A stretch of 14,866 nucleotides of DNA from Methylocystaceae bacterium (GTDB taxonomy: Bacteria > Pseudomonadota > Alphaproteobacteria > Rhizobiales > Beijerinckiaceae). The first letter of the stretch is position 1; each line of letters begins with the position of its first letter. The position numbers were made by a program, and so were the translations under genes. A model generated the notes under the pieces. It was not told the origin of the DNA and ran no database searches. It saw nothing but the letters and a program-made list of their open reading frames with translations. Positions 13,653-14,866 of the stretch are shown in pieces. The stretch spans positions 3,751 to 18,616 of the forward strand of contig PLZT01000364.1 in assembly GCA_003152255.1 (NCBI GenBank), in the 5' to 3' direction.

Positions 13653-13844
13653 TCAGGCCTTGTCGACGACCTTTTTGACCGCATCCTTGGCGTCGCCGAC
13701 GGCCCCCTCAGCTTGGCCCTTGAGCTTCTGCGCGGCGCCTTCGACCTGAAGTTTCGGATTACCGACCGCTTCGCCGACACCCTGCTTGACCGTGCCGGCG
13801 GCTTCGTTGGCCGCGCCCTTGATTTTATCGGTTGTGCTGGTCAT
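13653..13844 (-). CDS. CsbD-family stress response protein
   Basis: A 63-residue, highly polar, Lys/Gly/Ala-rich cytoplasmic protein. The family pattern is clear: DKIKGAANEAAGTVKQGVGE, then NPKLQVEGAAQKLKGQAEGA, then a KDAVKKV tail, giving two or three amphipathic helices with the KGAANE and LKGQAEG repeats typical of CsbD. In Bacillus the founding member is controlled by the general stress sigma factor; the molecular role is not settled. The ATG at 13844 follows AGGAGA. The long in-frame extension upstream is not coding-like. An EcfG-type promoter-like site lies about 60-85 bases upstream. Its neighbours are the small membrane proteins on the same strand, which supports a common stress theme. 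Confidence 0.92.
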   Translation of the reverse strand: MTSTTDKIKGAANEAAGTVKQGVGEAVGNPKLQVEGAAQKLKGQAEGAVGDAKDAVKKVVDKA

Positions 13845-13903
13845 GACGATTCTCCTGAGTTGATGATGACAACGCATTGTCCTGCGTCGCCATGCTGATC
13901 TGT

Positions 13904-13929
13904 AACTCGACATCCCGACCATACGTTCC
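13904..13929 (-). promoter_or_regulatory. EcfG-like promoter upstream of the csbD-family gene
   Basis: On the minus strand GGAAC (13929-13925), 17 bases, AGTT (13907-13904) matches the EcfG consensus GGAAC-N16/17-CGTT at 8 of 9 positions, giving a leader of about 50 bases before the ATG at 13844. CsbD-type genes are usual members of general stress regulons. Confidence 0.45.
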
Positions 13930-14079
13930 CCGGAAGGTCGTCGCATAGGTTCGGAAAGTACCCATGCGGCGTGGCGAGCGCGGGCTGCCGACGCGCGCCG
14001 AGAGAGCGTTCGCGAGTGAAGCGGATGCCGGTTCGCGCCGGGAAAACGCATCGAAACAAACGGCTGCCGGAGCGGATTC

Positions 14080-14478
14080 GTGTTTCCATCAAACTTTAAA
14101 AGCGATAATCATGACGCGTTGGCCCCCAAGCGAGTGACCGTCTTGCGCGAAACCATTGCTCTGCTGCTCGCCGTCCTCGCCGCGCCCGCCCTTGCCGCGG
14201 ACCTCAACGACTATCCGACCTCCGCCCGCGCCGATTACGTTTTTGGCTGCATGAAGGCCAATGGCGACACGCGACAGTCGTTGGAGCAATGCTCCTGCTC
14301 GATCGACGTGATCGCGACCATTTTGCCCTACGACAAATATGTCGCGGCGGAGACCGTGGCGAGCGTGACCCAGCAGGCCGGCCAGATCGGCGGCATGCTA
14401 CGCAACTCCGCCTTCGCCCAGGACGCGCTAAACGAATTGCGCCGCGCCCAGGCCGAGGCGCAGGTGCGGTGTTTCTAG
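14080..14478 (+). CDS. Small secreted cysteine-containing protein, function unknown
   Basis: 132 residues from a GTG at 14080 that has GGAG with 7 bases of spacing. An alternative GTG at 14134 would give a more standard signal peptide beginning MTVLRETIALLLAVLAAPALA; cleavage after ALA is predicted either way. The mature protein begins ADLNDYPTSARADYVFGCM and continues with LEQCSCSIDVIATILPYDKY, a helix containing AETVASV, and ends RRAQAEAQVRCF. Four cysteines (FGCM, QCSC and the RCF end) suggest disulphides in the periplasm. I have an impression of similar small periplasmic proteins in methylotrophic proteobacteria but cannot name a gene. It is divergent from the csbD-family gene. It is probably a single-gene unit, since the downstream 107 bases hold no gene. 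Confidence 0.72.
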   Translation: MFPSNFKSDNHDALAPKRVTVLRETIALLLAVLAAPALAADLNDYPTSARADYVFGCMKANGDTRQSLEQCSCSIDVIATILPYDKYVAAETVASVTQQAGQIGGMLRNSAFAQDALNELRRAQAEAQVRCF

Positions 14479-14585
14479 TGGTGGAAATCTGACACTTAGA
14501 ACCCTGCTTTTGGCTATGAGCGGGGAGGATGCCGGGGTCGGCAATGCGCCAATTGCGGCCTTTCGACTGACATCGATTGATTGGC

Positions 14586-14858
14586 TCAAATCGGCTCGAA
14601 GGAGAACTTCCGGCGTGGTTCCGCGAAGGTCTCATCATGTAACAGCAAGCAGCCCTTGCTACTCGCCAGTTTATTGGAGGCTAAGGCGACACCGAAGAAT
14701 CTCAATATGACCGATATGTGCCCCTCGGCCAGCGTCACGATGGCGTATGTGTCACTTGGGTCGGCAGCGCGGTTTAGCTCGCGTAATGCATCTATCGCTT
14801 CGTTGAGAAGAGGGGCCGCGTCGTCCCAGTCCGTCCGCAAGGAGGCGATGATCCGCAC
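14586..14858 (-). CDS. Possible 90-codon ORF at the right edge
   Basis: A GTG-initiated ORF (stop codon TAG immediately upstream at 14862-14864) encoding a product with DWDDAAPLLNEAIDAL, DPSDTYAIVTLAEGHISV and a hydrophobic ILRFFGVALAS. The composition is plausible for a small cytoplasmic protein. However, no convincing ribosome binding site precedes the GTG, there is no alternative internal ATG, and third positions are less G/C-rich than in the rest of the window. It could be a remnant of a larger disrupted gene. No family is recognised. The surrounding stretch 14479-14866 is otherwise without recognisable features. Confidence 0.33.
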   Translation of the reverse strand: MRIIASLRTDWDDAAPLLNEAIDALRELNRAADPSDTYAIVTLAEGHISVILRFFGVALASNKLASSKGCLLLHDETFAEPRRKFSFEPI

Positions 14859-14866
14859 TAGCTACG

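Noticed and set aside
14204..14638. A 144-codon minus-strand frame with a vaguely transposon-like stretch near 14480-14560
   Set aside because: No transposase motif, no terminal inverted repeats and no target duplication could be found; largely antisense to the secreted protein at 14080-14478.

Overview
The window looks like the chromosome of a GC-rich alphaproteobacterium, most likely order Hyphomicrobiales. The grounds are strong G/C third positions in the real genes, several small secreted or membrane proteins of a rhizobial/methylotroph type, a mosaic intergenic repeat of the kind common in that order, and sites resembling promoters for the alphaproteobacterial stress sigma factor EcfG. 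A methanotroph or methylotroph (Methylocystaceae/Beijerinckiaceae-like) is a guess from general impression, not shown by any gene here.

Left part (1-1900). All firm genes are on the minus strand: the N-terminus of aspartate-semialdehyde dehydrogenase (asd, running off the left edge), a Lys/Pro-rich secreted protein, and a two-gene unit encoding a secreted four-cysteine protein and a 59-residue single-pass membrane protein with a readable promoter. The gap from 1374 to 1936 holds at most two doubtful small ORFs.

Middle left (1937-6471, minus strand). A three-gene exporter unit, made of an HlyD-type adaptor, an ABC ATPase and an ABC-2 permease, has ATGA stop/start overlaps throughout. After 58 bases it is followed by a full-length tryptophanase gene (tnaA). 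That 58-base gap contains a possible 10-codon leader ORF and a perfect hairpin that captures part of the tnaA ribosome binding site. Tryptophanase releases indole, pyruvate and ammonia, so export of indole or a derivative by the neighbouring pump is an attractive but untested idea.

Middle right (6695-10726, plus strand, divergent from the exporter). ETF-ubiquinone oxidoreductase is followed after 6 bases by a GNAT acetyltransferase. Then comes an elaborate multi-hairpin intergenic repeat and a CrtI/phytoene-desaturase-type FAD oxidoreductase. A secreted protein of unknown function follows at 10990, downstream of a perfect EcfG-type promoter match.

Right part (11702-13844, minus strand). This is a compact set of very small membrane proteins (61, 25 and 24 residues), a 397-residue membrane protein with an internally duplicated domain, and a CsbD-family stress protein. 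Two of the micro-proteins have near-perfect Shine-Dalgarno sequences, and they flank the large membrane gene in what looks like one transcript ending in an intrinsic terminator. This looks like a general-stress envelope module and is the most interesting under-described part of the window. A small secreted Cys-containing protein follows on the plus strand (14080). The last ~390 bases are visibly less GC-rich and hold only a doubtful ORF. No rRNA, tRNA, CRISPR or intact transposase was seen.
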